Assembly: GCA_030544215.1 (NCBI GenBank)
Contig: JARZZO010000011.1
Coordinates: 46,869,587 to 46,933,586 of the forward strand
Source: Zantedeschia hybrid cultivar
Lineage: Eukaryota; Streptophyta; Magnoliopsida; Alismatales; Araceae
DNA length: 64,000 bases
Direction of reading: 5' to 3'
Positions 1-10,811 of the stretch are shown here, one piece after another. Below the pieces are notes generated by a model. That model saw only the letters and a program-made list of their open reading frames with translations. It did no database searches and was not told the origin of the DNA. The translations under genes were made by a program, and so were the position numbers. Within the stretch, counting starts at the first letter, position 1. Each line of letters begins with the position of its first letter.

Positions 1-1219
1 GGGAACGGCACGCCCAGAGGAGAGAAAAAGTGGGGAAGAACGAATGACGGCTAGGTCAGGGTTGCTGGCCCCGCACGTAGAATCCGTTCTTTTATAAAAA
101 GTCAGTTTGCGGTTTTTCACAAAAACCCAGACTTATCCGAAATCTTGTCGGATTATCCATCGACTTGAAAACTATTTGCGTGTGACCCTCTAGGCCCAAT
201 TACCAGTCCAGTTAATAGCTCATTAAGTCCAGTAACCCTTTACTGACCCACTGAATTAATTAATATCCTTATATTCAATTAATCAGCCGAATTTAATGTC
301 CCATAATAAATTCGGACAGACTGCCGATCACGTTGGATGCCAAGCAACATCGCGTGATCTTGGATGGAACTGGGGTTATCGCAACCCTCTATTGGAACCT
401 TTCTGTCATCGGTTAGCGCGCAGATATAATCCTTCATCCGTACAATGTTCCCGAATCGACCTAGGGCATGGTTTACTGTTAAACCCTATTTGGTCGATTC
501 ACTTGAATCAGATGCCGCTAATCTGAATCCGATAACTCCTTATCGATTACAGAGTCCGCCCTGGCCAGGGACTTTAAGCGCATCATTCCCGGAACATTCT
601 CTCTCAAACAACCGAGAGCGGATGATCCCGTATTGAACACACAATTACCTTCGAGGGCATTTCCCTGAACCCGATCACTTGACTTATTGATATCCCATGA
701 TTAGGGATTCGTTCGTCAAGGTCAAAGCTCAGAAACCTACCAACAAGGTATCCTTGGAGTCTCAGGTCCAAGGATCATCCACGCAACCGTGACAATTGAA
801 TCGAGCTGGTTAAAAGTGAGGTGATTACCATCCAGCGATTCATAGTCGGATCAGTTCAGTGAACTCATTCACCAATGAGCACCTATAGGTTCAGCATCGT
901 GTCTCCACACAAGTGACTTATGGGATCAGTCACCCTCATCATATGAGCTGAAGTAACCTATACTAGTCTATCCGGATGTTCGATGTCCTATCTCAAACAT
1001 CCTATGACTAGGAACAATTAAGAACATGTGTTTATAAGTCTTCGGTCCCGTAATTATGATCTCATCATAATCCGAAGACTATTGCATATGTTCATGGACT
1101 TCATCGTGATACGATAAACACATATCGAATTAATTACACATAATGAATTATTGCCATTTATTAATAATCTGAATATGTACACAGTATCGGATTGGCTTTG
1201 AGACCATCTAATACTAACA
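1..1219 (-). mobile_element. Copia-type LTR, 5' part on the minus strand, cut by the window edge
   Basis: Read on the minus strand, this begins at 1219 with TGTTAGTATTAG, a usual Copia LTR start, and runs off the left edge of the window. Most of it aligns by eye with 15604-17091, including the blocks near 160-300, 560-860 and 1000-1219, so the two are copies of one LTR family. A TATA-like TATAAAAG lies near 93-100 (minus), matching the one at 15895-15902. No coding sequence is present. The two short reading frames at 296-636 are chance frames inside the repeat. The internal region that would follow is outside the window, so solo LTR and full element cannot be told apart. Confidence 0.75.
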
Positions 1220-1818
1220 AGAATGCCCTATGGACGTGTACTCAGAAATCTCTGGCCAAGGTCAACTCAAAGAGGCGTCTTTCTAGAAGTTAATTAAGTA
1301 CTGGAATCCATCCAGATAATGCTTTAAGGATTTGACATAGAAATCATACCTTTGCATTGTCGATGCATTGAATGAGTGAAGATTAAATCTGTGCGGTATC
1401 TGCAGACGGAAAGGTTTAACTAAGGGAATATCATCCCTTATATCTTTTGAGATCATGAGGTAGTACTTGGTGCTGTTCATGATCAGACAGTCTAGTAGAT
1501 TTATCATGATATGATAATTCACTTATTTATTAAATTAATTATTTAACACATGATGTTTAAATAATAATTAATAAATACTAAACTCAAGAAATAGTTCTAA
1601 ATTTAGTGGGCCTAAAACCAGACTGATATATGGGTTTAGAGGGTCACACAAATAAGAATTTTCGAAAGATGATGAGAGATTATAAATATTTTATTATCTG
1701 GATTTTTGTGAAAAAATGTAAGATAAACATAGAATATTTAATGGAGAATTATCCAAGGCTAAGTTCTTGGATAATTATGAGATTTAATCATGGCTTTATC
1801 TCTTATTTGAATAAGAGT

Positions 1819-1826
1819 TATAAAAG
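1819..1826 (+). promoter_or_regulatory. TATA box of the plus-strand LTR-like fragment
   Basis: TATAAAAG sits about 60 bases before a long CT microsatellite, the usual arrangement of an LTR U3/R border. The promoter role is inferred. Confidence 0.4.
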
Positions 1827-1876
1827 GGGCCATAGAGTGGTTGTGTACATACACAACACACCACAAGTTTGGACTT

Positions 1877-1883
<7 letters not shown>

Positions 1884-1913
<30 letters not shown>
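1884..1913. repeat. (CT)n microsatellite
   Basis: About 15 CT units without interruption, downstream of the TATA box in the putative LTR leader. Confidence 0.9.
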
Positions 1914-1916
<3 letters not shown>

Positions 1917-3181
1917 GAAGAAGGATACGTCTACTCACTCTCTCTCATCCTTTTCAACTATATGGTGGAGGTTCTGAGATCAAGACGACATCTTCAAGCC
2001 GAAGAGAAAAATGCGTCTCCGTTAGGAGCTCGTGTGGATATCTCTAGAGATCGTGCGCGTACGCGATTACCAAATTGGTTCAATCTACGGGAGATTCGAA
2101 ATCCCGCAAAAGCGAAGAACAGTTCTTCTAAACTAATTTAAACTGTCCGTTTTTCGATTCCAGTAATGTGATACTAGAAATCAATTTATTTCCGCTGCGT
2201 TTCTGTCGATTCCTTACACTACCTACCTTGAATTTCTAAGAAAAAGAGGCTAAATAACAAAATTTGCCAGTTGAATCTGTACCTGCATAGTGACCGATAG
2301 ACTCAACTCTAAAAATATATATCTTTTTGAAAATTCTTTCTAAAATTGTCAAATCAAAACTAAAATTTGCAAATCTTGTAGACTCAATTTATCACATCTA
2401 AATACAACTTAGTTTGTATCATTTAATACTCATTCATAGGGTGTTATACTAAATACTTCTGATGATTAATTAAGAGTTTTTCTTTTCGGATGATGTAATT
2501 AATGTTATTCATTTACGGATAGCGGGATTAGATCAAAGAATAATCACAATCACTTGAAACTTGAATTAGTCAGATCAAGCGCACAAATAAATTTAAATCA
2601 TAAAATCATAAAAAACCCCAACAACAATCTAATTTCTTACGACTGGTTCAAGATCAGCTAGATTCAAAATTTAATAGCATTGTCATTCGGCTAGATGTGG
2701 TCTGAAGTTGAATTCTGAAGGTCCTTTTTGCGTGCATGCGTAGTGTGATATGGATGTGGTGCCCTACCCTTTATAGAGTTCCATGAATGTAAAAGAGGGA
2801 AATAAAGCGCCCGCCGAGGCTGCCTCCCGGTAATGGGAGAAAAACGCTACACTGTGAGCTCGCTTCGTTACAATATGATGTCGACGTCAATGATCCACAC
2901 GAATGTTGAAGAGCCTAGAAAGGCACCCTGCTATATATCCCGGAATATTTGAGGAAGAGTAGCACAGCATTGGATATAACTTGAACGTCATGGAGATGAA
3001 ATTAACAGGTCTTAATTGGGGCATGCATATGGGCTAGCTCAGAGGCCAAAGTTACCGTGATATGTATTAGGAAAGGGGGATTCCTCGACAAGACAAGACT
3101 GGGATGCATGCATGCGTACGCGCAAGTCTCTGATAGATTAGCACATATTCTGGAGCATTTCCAAATGAGGGATCCAGTAGA

Positions 3182-3201
3182 ATGCATGCATGCATGCATG
3201 T
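3182..3201. repeat. ATGC tetranucleotide repeat
   Basis: A run of about five ATGC units. Further GCATGC words occur at 2735, 3020, 3103-3118, 3641 and 3758, so the area is rich in this self-complementary word. Confidence 0.85.
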
Positions 3202-3313
3202 GATGCGCTATCTTTCGCTAGCTGCGTACGTATGACCGCCATGTTGATGACAACAGCCAGCCCTTGGAGTCGGTTGCCTAGAAGTGCATGCGTCCATGTT
3301 GAGTGCTGATCCT

Positions 3314-3336
3314 CTACGGTCTTTGTTGGACCGTAG
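3314..3336. repeat. Perfect 8-bp hairpin related to the foldback at 4379
   Basis: Arms CTACGGTC and GACCGTAG flank a 7-base loop. The following words (GTCAGTAGAGTG, then a G run) resemble the left arm of the foldback element at 4379-4533, so this may be a half-copy of the same family. Confidence 0.5.
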
Positions 3337-4378
3337 GTCAGTAGAGTGAAAGGGGGAAGATCTCTACTCGTCCATGTTATGTCCATGATTGGTTCGAAAC
3401 GAAGATGCATGCTCACGTTGGTGAACTTCTGAATGCAAAAATATCTTAAATCTCGCGAGCTCGCCATTAGCATCATTTTTTTAGGGTTCCAAGCGACCAG
3501 ATTCCAGCAGCAAATGCAGAGATTTAGGGATTTCTGTCTGCCAGCCCCCCCACAGGAGGAAGCATGTGCACGGTGAGAGGAGTGAGTTGAGCTCCATTTC
3601 ATGGAGTGCATGTGCCATGTGGGGGGGTAGGGCCCAACATGCATGCCTGGTGCTTAGATCTGTGGTATATACATATATGTTGACGGGTGCATGTATATAT
3701 TCCGTCTCCGTGGCCCTGTTAAAAAGACGTGATGGCCATCATAAGTTGGCCACCAACCATGCATGTTAGCTAGCTCCCAGTATTAGGAGGTGCCAAGTCC
3801 TTTCTTGTGGATAATATTTTCTGGTGCTTACTCAAACGTGGAACTACCTTTGTGTATCTTGCTTTATTCTCTATGTTGGTTGGGTGTCATAATCTTCCTC
3901 CGCTTTTTTTTCTTTTTTTTTTTTCACTTTTGGTATATACTTTCTTCCTGCTCTACATTTCTTGAATTTCTTGTAACTTACTTGACAGAATTTTTACTTA
4001 AAAGTTACTTTTGACTTTTACTATCCATATAGAATGAGTTGAGAGATAGATATTATAACTAATTTAACACTTTCATAACAAACTAATTTTTTCTCTAAAT
4101 TTGGGAGCTCCTAAGTACTTTTAGTTAAAGTTAAAATATAAGCAAAATACTACGTAAATGACTTTTAAGATCAAAAAGTTTCTACAAAAAATAGCTAAAT
4201 AAAAGTGTGAAAGTACTTCCAATTAGAACTTGTGCCAAACACGTATATCCAAAAAAACCTTTACAAAGTGGCAAGAAAATCTTTATCAGGAACAATTATG
4301 GACATATGTGATGATTGTTTTTTATTAAAGACATTATGTTGAAACTTGCGCTGCAAGGTGTGAGATATCTACGAAACA

Positions 4379-4533
4379 CAGATCGTCCATGGTCCTCGAC
4401 GGACCGTAGACGATTAGTAAAGTAGGAGGAGGGGGGGACAAAAATTCCCAAAATCTCACCCGCCCAAACTTCTCCGTGATCGCAAAATCCCCCCCCCCCC
4501 TCACTGTACTGATCGTCGACCGTACACGATCTG
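4379..4533. mobile_element. Small foldback / MITE-like element
   Basis: The ends read CAGATCGT and ACGATCTG, and the two sides are imperfect inverted copies for about 45-55 bp. The left side contains GACGATTAGTAAAGT then a G run; the reverse complement of the right side contains GACGATCAGTACAGT then a G run. Opposed G7 and C11-12 tracts lie at 4432-4438 and about 4489-4500. No clear target duplication was found, so mobility is inferred. Confidence 0.45.
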
Positions 4534-6162
4534 CACTCATATCTACGTGGGCATCTGATTTAGCCAACACTTACACAACACTCAAGGATGGGTGATAGAA
4601 TTCTTTCCTTGGGTCACACAGTAATTGGACGCTTTAATCTACACGCATACAGAATTCAAATGAGAAGATTAAACAATATCCTCAAGATTTTGCGGAATGC
4701 ACACATACCAATTAAGTACACGCTATTAGTAGGAACTTATCCATGTATCCTGAGTGTACATGAAAATAGCAGTTATTAATTTTTGTTACCCATTTGTCTC
4801 CATGTGTTCTGATCGAGATGATTATGTTCTCTCTATGTGTTGTTAAAATCATGTGTGATGAGTTGCTGGTGCAAGATTAATGCATAGCTAAGAAGGATTA
4901 GCAAACCAAACTTCCAAGATATATAGTGGCAACCTGGCATAAAAGGGTATTTAAAGACTAAGGGACGAATTTGGTGCAGGAATAAGATGGAGAGAATATT
5001 AATTTATCCTTAAAACATTGTTTATTTTATTTTATTATCTGGAGGCCAGCTCTATTTTTAAACATTTTCCATTGTATTCCTATTTTTGAAAACTTTAAAG
5101 GTAGAGCTCAAAATATCCATGAATAAAGTCATTCTCACTTCTCTTCGAATAAGCTTACTTATTTTTCTTGCAACTTTACTAATGGAAAAGACAAGACACC
5201 TTTGTCCACACGTATCCCCTTCAATTATTTTTAGTTAGACTGGTTTCCAAGATGTTCATCTCATTTAAGCGTATCTCTATCTCAAGCACTATACCTTTTG
5301 TATACAGACTAACAATGAAAATGAGGGTAAAATAATTTACAAAAATAATGAATATTTTTATTTCCATTTCTATTACCCCGAAGCCAAAGAGTCCTGGAGT
5401 GGTAGCCCCATTCTTATCCGTATGATCCTCGAAATTGACGATAAAATCTGAAGAAAGATAATGGCATAAAAATGCGATTTGAATTGCTCAAATTATATGT
5501 AGAAATGTGACTCTGAATTACCCGTGTTATACCTTTCGCAAAATTTGAAATAATGAGGGGTATTCATATAAATTTGGAATATTCGTGAGAAATCTGAACC
5601 ACTAATCTAGTCAACGATTTTACAGTAAGGAAAGTGTTACTTGTAATATATCCTTTAATATTCTTTAATATTTGAGATTTTTTATTTTTTAATCTCTATA
5701 ATATTTTAATATTCTTTATAAATGTTTGTAATTTTTATATTTCTTAATAGTCCTTAGAATTATTAAAAATATTCTAAAAAAGTCTCTCAATACTTCTTAG
5801 AAAGGCTTTTAAAGATGATTAAGAGATTGTGAGGAATTTTAAGAAACATGAAGATTTCATAGATTTATAAGAAATATTAGAAGATTATAAGAACTAAAAA
5901 GTAAAAAATATATGTATTAATGAAGATAGCACCAAAGTTGAATTTCTGGTTATATTAATTTATATCTAACTGGTAGCATCCGATGCGTGAGGGCATAAAC
6001 TCCAACTTATATATATCCATTTTTAATTCTTCTTTCGTACGTATGACATAGAAAGAAAAAGGTCATCTTTAGAACAGACATCTAGCTATTATGTGATTTG
6101 CATGCGTCCAAGGGAATGAGAACGATATCACCCTAAAAGTTAATTCATGTCATATGTATATA

Positions 6163-6917
6163 TGGCGGTCGGAAATTGGTCGGACTACGGTGACTATCCG
6201 ATCAACGATCCGGCTACTCTGATAGAATTTGTTTGGAATGGAGACGCACAGGGTAAAATCTGCAAGAGGGGAATAGAGGCGGCAAGGGGACCTCCTGGTC
6301 TGTTGGGGAGTTAAACTCTTCGGTGCCTAAATTAGATGCTAGAAGATGAGATCTTACTAGAGATTTCTTGTGCTCAGAATGACATACCTTACACCGGAGA
6401 AGATTCGGTGGTTATATAGTCATCTTCTTCCGAGACGTCCTGGGGACGGTTTCCTCTGAAAGGGTGATTTGCCTATAATCAGATCCTCTTAATTAGAGAG
6501 ATCGTGAGATAATAGACAAGAAAAAGATCCACCCACAGTCGTAGGGGGTACATTACGGACCTACTGTAAGTGGGCAGTTGCACCCGAAGGATCCGCCTGT
6601 TGATGAAGAGGTGCGAACGATCCCCCCTCAAGAGAGGTGGGGGGGGAGAGGGGGGGACCTTCGTTACCCCCGGAGAATCGGGGGAAGGACCTTCCGTGCC
6701 TCAGGAGGCTTAACTGAGACCCTTGGGGGTCTCAGGAACTACTACTGAGCGCGGGGGCTAAAGAGCTAGACTTGGTGGTTCTGGAATCTTGCCTTTGTTG
6801 CGCGGGTCAAGGTACCGTGTACCACATGTCTCCTTGTGCCAGCTTCAATAAGCCGTAAGTCTGTGGACCCGTGGGTTAAATGGGTTTAATTGGGCCGAAC
6901 CTGATCACCTCTCATCA
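6163..6917 (-). mobile_element. Solo LTR, 755 bp, minus orientation
   Basis: The block is GC-richer than its surroundings. In plus orientation it starts TGGCGGTCGG and ends CTCTCATCA, so on the minus strand it reads TGATGAGAGG...CGACCGCCA, with TG...CA ends. It is flanked by identical 7-bp repeats, GTATATA, at 6156-6162 and 6918-6924. A 5-bp duplication would be usual, and the extra bases may be chance in TA-rich DNA. A minus-strand TATATAA at 6412-6418 suits an LTR promoter. There is no coding region or primer site, hence a solo LTR left by LTR-LTR recombination. The superfamily is not resolved. Confidence 0.6.
6412..6418 (-). promoter_or_regulatory. TATA box of the solo LTR
   Basis: TATATAA on the minus strand, about 250 bases from the LTR 3' end. 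Assigned by position only. Confidence 0.4.
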
Positions 6918-6924
6918 GTATATA

Positions 6925-7845
6925 TAACACTACAAGCCAACAGTTGTCAGGTTTCTAAAATTGAACATAAGAAATGAAGTCCTTCCTAGAAAAGCTTTGA
7001 GAAGAAAGGGAGAGGGGTTTGCCAATAATTGGCGAGCAGCTCATTAACATTTAGAGAGATGCTAGCCTGGCCAAAAAGTCTATTGGTTTACTCTACGTAA
7101 AGGAGAAGCATAGATTGAGGAGGTTTTCATAAATTTGCCATATATAGATTGTCGCACTTTTTAAATGCGAGTGAATCAAATTCACTTAAATCGAATAAGT
7201 AAGATAATTGAGGATACTTCTCCGTCAGGATAATATTTCCCTAACATTTAACACTGAGGATCCATATATATATTCTGCCATATGATACCCTGATTGCATT
7301 AGGCCCGGCGCAGGTAATGGGGGTGGACAGCTGTTATTCAACACATGACAGGAATTAATGACAAATCCTTCGCTAGCCAGGCACATGACAACATGTCATT
7401 TTTGTAGTGAGAGAGACCTCAATGGCTTGAGACTGTCGGGAGTGACAAATCCGTTGCTGTTAGCTAGGCACATGAGAGAGAGAGAGAGAGACTTTTAGAG
7501 TGAGAGAAACATCAATTAATGGCTTAAGACTGTCGGCAGTGACAAACTCTTGGTTATTAGGTACAAGAGAGAGAGAGAAAGAATGGTTTCCCTAATTCTG
7601 TTTATAAAGTATATAATGATAACTTCTTGATCTGTCATGTGGGGAACTATACATATACATGTAGGGGGGGATAGTACTGTAGGCGCCTATATGTTATGCA
7701 CAAAACCCAAAAAAGGAGGAAGAGGTGGTGGACCACTTGGACTTGGACTGGTGTGGTGAGAGTTCGGAAGGAGAGGCAAAGAGTGAGGGAGGGCAAGGAA
7801 TTAGGGAGAGGGGATCCAATCCAACTCATCTCTCTCCCTCACAAT
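6925..7845. other. Intergenic, microsatellites only
   Basis: Holds (GA)n at about 7474-7491 and 7567-7578. The same wording (GACTGTCGG, then AGTGACAAA, then AGGCACATGA or similar) recurs near 7430-7470 and 7525-7570, a loose tandem duplication around the GA tracts. No gene is seen. Confidence 0.5.
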
Positions 7846-8236
7846 TAGGGATATAAATTGGGCACGTTGAATTGAGTTGTGTGATAATTTGAGTCTAATC
7901 TAAATTTAAAATAATCTAATTTCAATTCAATTCAAATTCAGTCTAAATTCAATTAAAATTTAACCCTAATTTAATAATGAGTGGGTTAGGTTGGATTAGA
8001 TTGGACTGCCCCGTTTATAAATATTGTCAGAAGTGTTTTACCTTTTGTATGTATTATTATAAAAATCAATAGATTAAATTGGATCAATCAATTTTTAGTC
8101 TAACTTCAATCTAAATTTAATTAATGTCAACTCAAATTTAATTCAACTTAATTTATATAACTTAGGTGAACCCAATTTCTTTTTATAGGTTGAGTTGGAC
8201 TAGGCCACAAGTTAGCCCGTCCGATTGACACCTCTA
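7846..8236. mobile_element. hAT-like MITE, 391 bp
   Basis: The left end is TAGGGATATAAATTGGGC; the right end, reverse-complemented, is TAGAGGTGTCAATCGGACGG. Both match the hAT-type terminal pattern TAGGGGTGTCAA seen in plants. The flanks CTCACAAT (7838-7845) and CTCACTAC (8237-8244) agree at 6 of 8 bases, the length expected for a hAT target duplication. The interior is AT-rich and repetitive (ATTCAA/AATTTAA words) with no transposase. It is probably an old non-autonomous copy. Confidence 0.65.
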
Positions 8237-8244
8237 CTCACTAC

Positions 8245-9920
8245 TCAAATCACATGAGAAAGGCGAGGATGCACGGGCAAGTAATCTATCCTTGTGTTGC
8301 TGGCGGTCCACGGTTGACCTTGCGGCCGAGTTATTCATTTTTCTTTAATCTTTCTAAAACCCCTCTTTTTATCTCAACATGGGGGAACTAACTTGAAGCG
8401 GTGCATGTATTAATCTAATTAACAAGATGACAAAATATTAAAATGTGAACCAAAAAAAAAAAAAAATTCTCGATGAATTTTATAGCTTATTCTTTACAAT
8501 CAATCCATCTATTAATTTCAAATTTGTATTAAAAATTTCTACAGTACTTTTCACCGTTGCTCTCTTTTGCAATATTATTATTCTATCCATTCACAATTGA
8601 AGACATCTCTAACAATTAATTTGCTTCCATGTTAATCCTCTCCTGAAGCTAGTGTTGTTCTTTAAGTAAGGTATTCAAATGAAATGTGTCGTCATCTATA
8701 TTAATTTTTGTAAACAGTAGAAAGTGCACTACCTTAAAAATTAACAACGTAATATCAACCTTTCCATTTTTTTTTCAATCTGCTGAGCTAAAACCAATTT
8801 TTTTCCATATTATTTGGCATTTTTTATTTTTGATTAAAAAATTAAAGTGTAAGTTTATCTTTCAAGACTGTACTCGTTCAAGACACCCTTTTAGAAGGTA
8901 ATAATTATTTTGATCGATACTTTTCTATGGGATCTAGAAACTCTCTAAAAACAGTTAATTAGTTTTATTTCTCATTTCACAAGGTTAAAGAATTTTCACG
9001 TTATTTCTGGAGAATGTAGTGTCCAATATATGCTCCGAAGTTTTTGGGGAAATTATTGAAAAGCATATAAAATTTTTTAAAATATCCAAAAGGAGCACGA
9101 CACGTCCAAATTAAATACCTGAAGGATACACGACTTCTAAATTAAGTTCATTTCGACAAAAAGTCATATTTTTAAAGCACACAATCTAAAGTACCTTCAA
9201 TGATTTTACAAAAAGATTGCCTTAATATAGATCTATATAACATGACTCTTATACCCTTCATCAAAAGGTAATGTTCTTGAGACTCTTATTGTTCTTAAAT
9301 TACCAAAAGTGACACTAATACTAGAAAATATCAAGAAAAAAATCATTCATCAAAAATAAAAAAAAAATTAGAAGAGGCTCCCAACTTTTATAATTAATAA
9401 AAGAACAAATATGTAAAAATAATAAGTGATGATGTTGCTTTGAATTCTATTCCTAAGAACTCATAAAATAGGTGTAATCTTACTATGAACTATTCATAAA
9501 TTGAATTTTTGTCCGTAGTTTGAGATGGTACATTTCTTATAATTAGTAAAATTTAGGATAATATTCATACAATGATTGAGGATAATTTAAGTAATATACT
9601 AGAAGAAATATGACTTCTGTTCATACGTACATAAGAGGAGTGTCCTTAATTGTTTTAGATATTTTAAACTTATATGTCGGGGGTATATATTTTGAAATCC
9701 CCTTTTCAGTAATTTTCTCAAATTTCTATTCACATTATAGACAGGGTTTAGATATACTGAATACCAGAATAAGACATCATTATGAATTTATTTATCATCA
9801 TTACCGTATTGTTAAACATCATTTTAAAAATCAAATTAGAGCACTAAGCAACCCATCATAGGGGCAATGATTGCGTAATCTAAAATGAGACCAGGTTCGG
9901 TGATCGAATTATTCATCTAC
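8245..9920. other. AT-rich intergenic DNA, nothing recognised
   Basis: Short frames at 8686-8901 and 9610-9861 lack motifs and have AT-driven composition. A poly-A run lies at 8451-8465. No repeat pair was found by eye. Confidence 0.5.
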
Positions 9921-9923
9921 TTA

Positions 9924-10246
9924 GGAGTTATTTGTTTTAGTATAAAATTTTGTAGCTCACTAGTTTCAAAATCACTGATTTTAAAACTAGTGAAGTTTTG
10001 TGGTTTTGAAGCATTTGTTTGGTTGCTTGTACAACAAAACAAGAGATAATTTTAATTTTCTTATTTTGGTTTATAGTGGATTTTTTTTGTCAATCAAAAC
10101 AAGAAAATTGGACTATCAAGGGGATAGATAAGATCCAGACAAGATCTTATTTTATATTATTTTACATCATTCGAAACATTCAAAAATACCATAAGATAAA
10201 ATATTTATTTTAGATTAAGTTGTTTTACATTAAAACAAACAACCCC
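9924..10246. mobile_element. Tourist/PIF-Harbinger-like MITE, 323 bp
   Basis: The terminal inverted repeats are GGAGTTATTTGTTTTAG at the left and, reverse-complemented, GGGGTTGTTTGTTTTAA at the right; agreement continues into ATAAAA/GTAAAA. TTA flanks both ends (9921-9923 and 10247-10249), the 3-bp target duplication of PIF/Harbinger elements. There is no transposase. The 64-residue frame at 10019-10213 is not a gene. Confidence 0.75.
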
Positions 10247-10249
10247 TTA

Positions 10250-10774
10250 AGTGATTATTAGAAAGAGATCAAAATATCTCACCTGATATCATACAACGGC
10301 AATTTGATGAACCCTGGTCCCTCCTAACCAATTAGGAGTCATGGTGACCATGTTAGCCATCACCTAATCTATTTTTTTAAAATAATTTTAATGGTTCTTA
10401 AGGGGAGAAAACGAAACAAAATCATTTTCTTTTTATCCAAAAATCTTCTCAGGAAATGGACCTTTTTCCCTAAATATTGTGAGCTCTGGTAGAAAAGGAC
10501 ACGTTTAGGTTATGAAGAAATCATAAGCTTTTAAATTACCGCAAATATAAATGATAACCATCTCAGCTGTTTAGTAATGAAATAAGGTAGGCAATATGTG
10601 GATTCTCTTTTTTAATCTCTAGCCGTTGCCCTTCAATCATCTCTTAATTTTCACGGTGGATGGCATTGGCAAATACTTTTCCAATAGTTTTACTACTTCA
10701 TATTAAAGAAACATATATGTAAGAGAAATACCCTAACATCAAAGCAAGAGTAATACTTGCTCATTGCAGTGGAT

Positions 10775-10811
<37 letters not shown>

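Larger units (their letters stand above)
1220..2217 (+). mobile_element. Putative Copia-type LTR fragment in plus orientation
   Basis: This abuts the minus-strand LTR and ends in TCGATTCCTTACA after a U5-like stretch. It has the order expected of an LTR: an AT-rich U3, a TATA box at 1819-1826, a CT-rich leader and a GC-richer U5. A block at about 1609-1660 (GGGCCTA, then GAGGGTCACACAAAT) resembles the minus-strand sequence at 160-220 of the neighbouring LTR, which suggests a related family in the opposite orientation. I could not find its 5' TG end, so the left boundary is only the edge of the neighbour. Short frames at 1630-2141 look like chance. Confidence 0.5.
2218..6155. other. AT-rich intergenic DNA, no gene recognised
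   Basis: No open frame here has the length, composition or motifs of a gene. The frames at 3002-3644 arise from low-complexity GCATGC-rich sequence. The stretch holds a GCAT repeat, a hairpin (3314-3336), a foldback element (4379-4533) and poly-T runs near 3903-3923. 5640-5900 is very AT-rich with no visible structure. Confidence 0.6.

Noticed and set aside
1283..1977. Short frames in the first 2.2 kb as genes
   Set aside because: They fall inside LTR-like repeat sequence and have simple-repeat tails (SLSLSL from the CT run).
3002..3644. 168-residue minus-strand frame as a gene
   Set aside because: Composition follows GCATGC-rich repeats, with no motif or start context.
7960..8015. Telomere-like GGGTTAGGTTGG words
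   Set aside because: A few chance words inside the hAT-like MITE, with no repeated TTTAGGG array.
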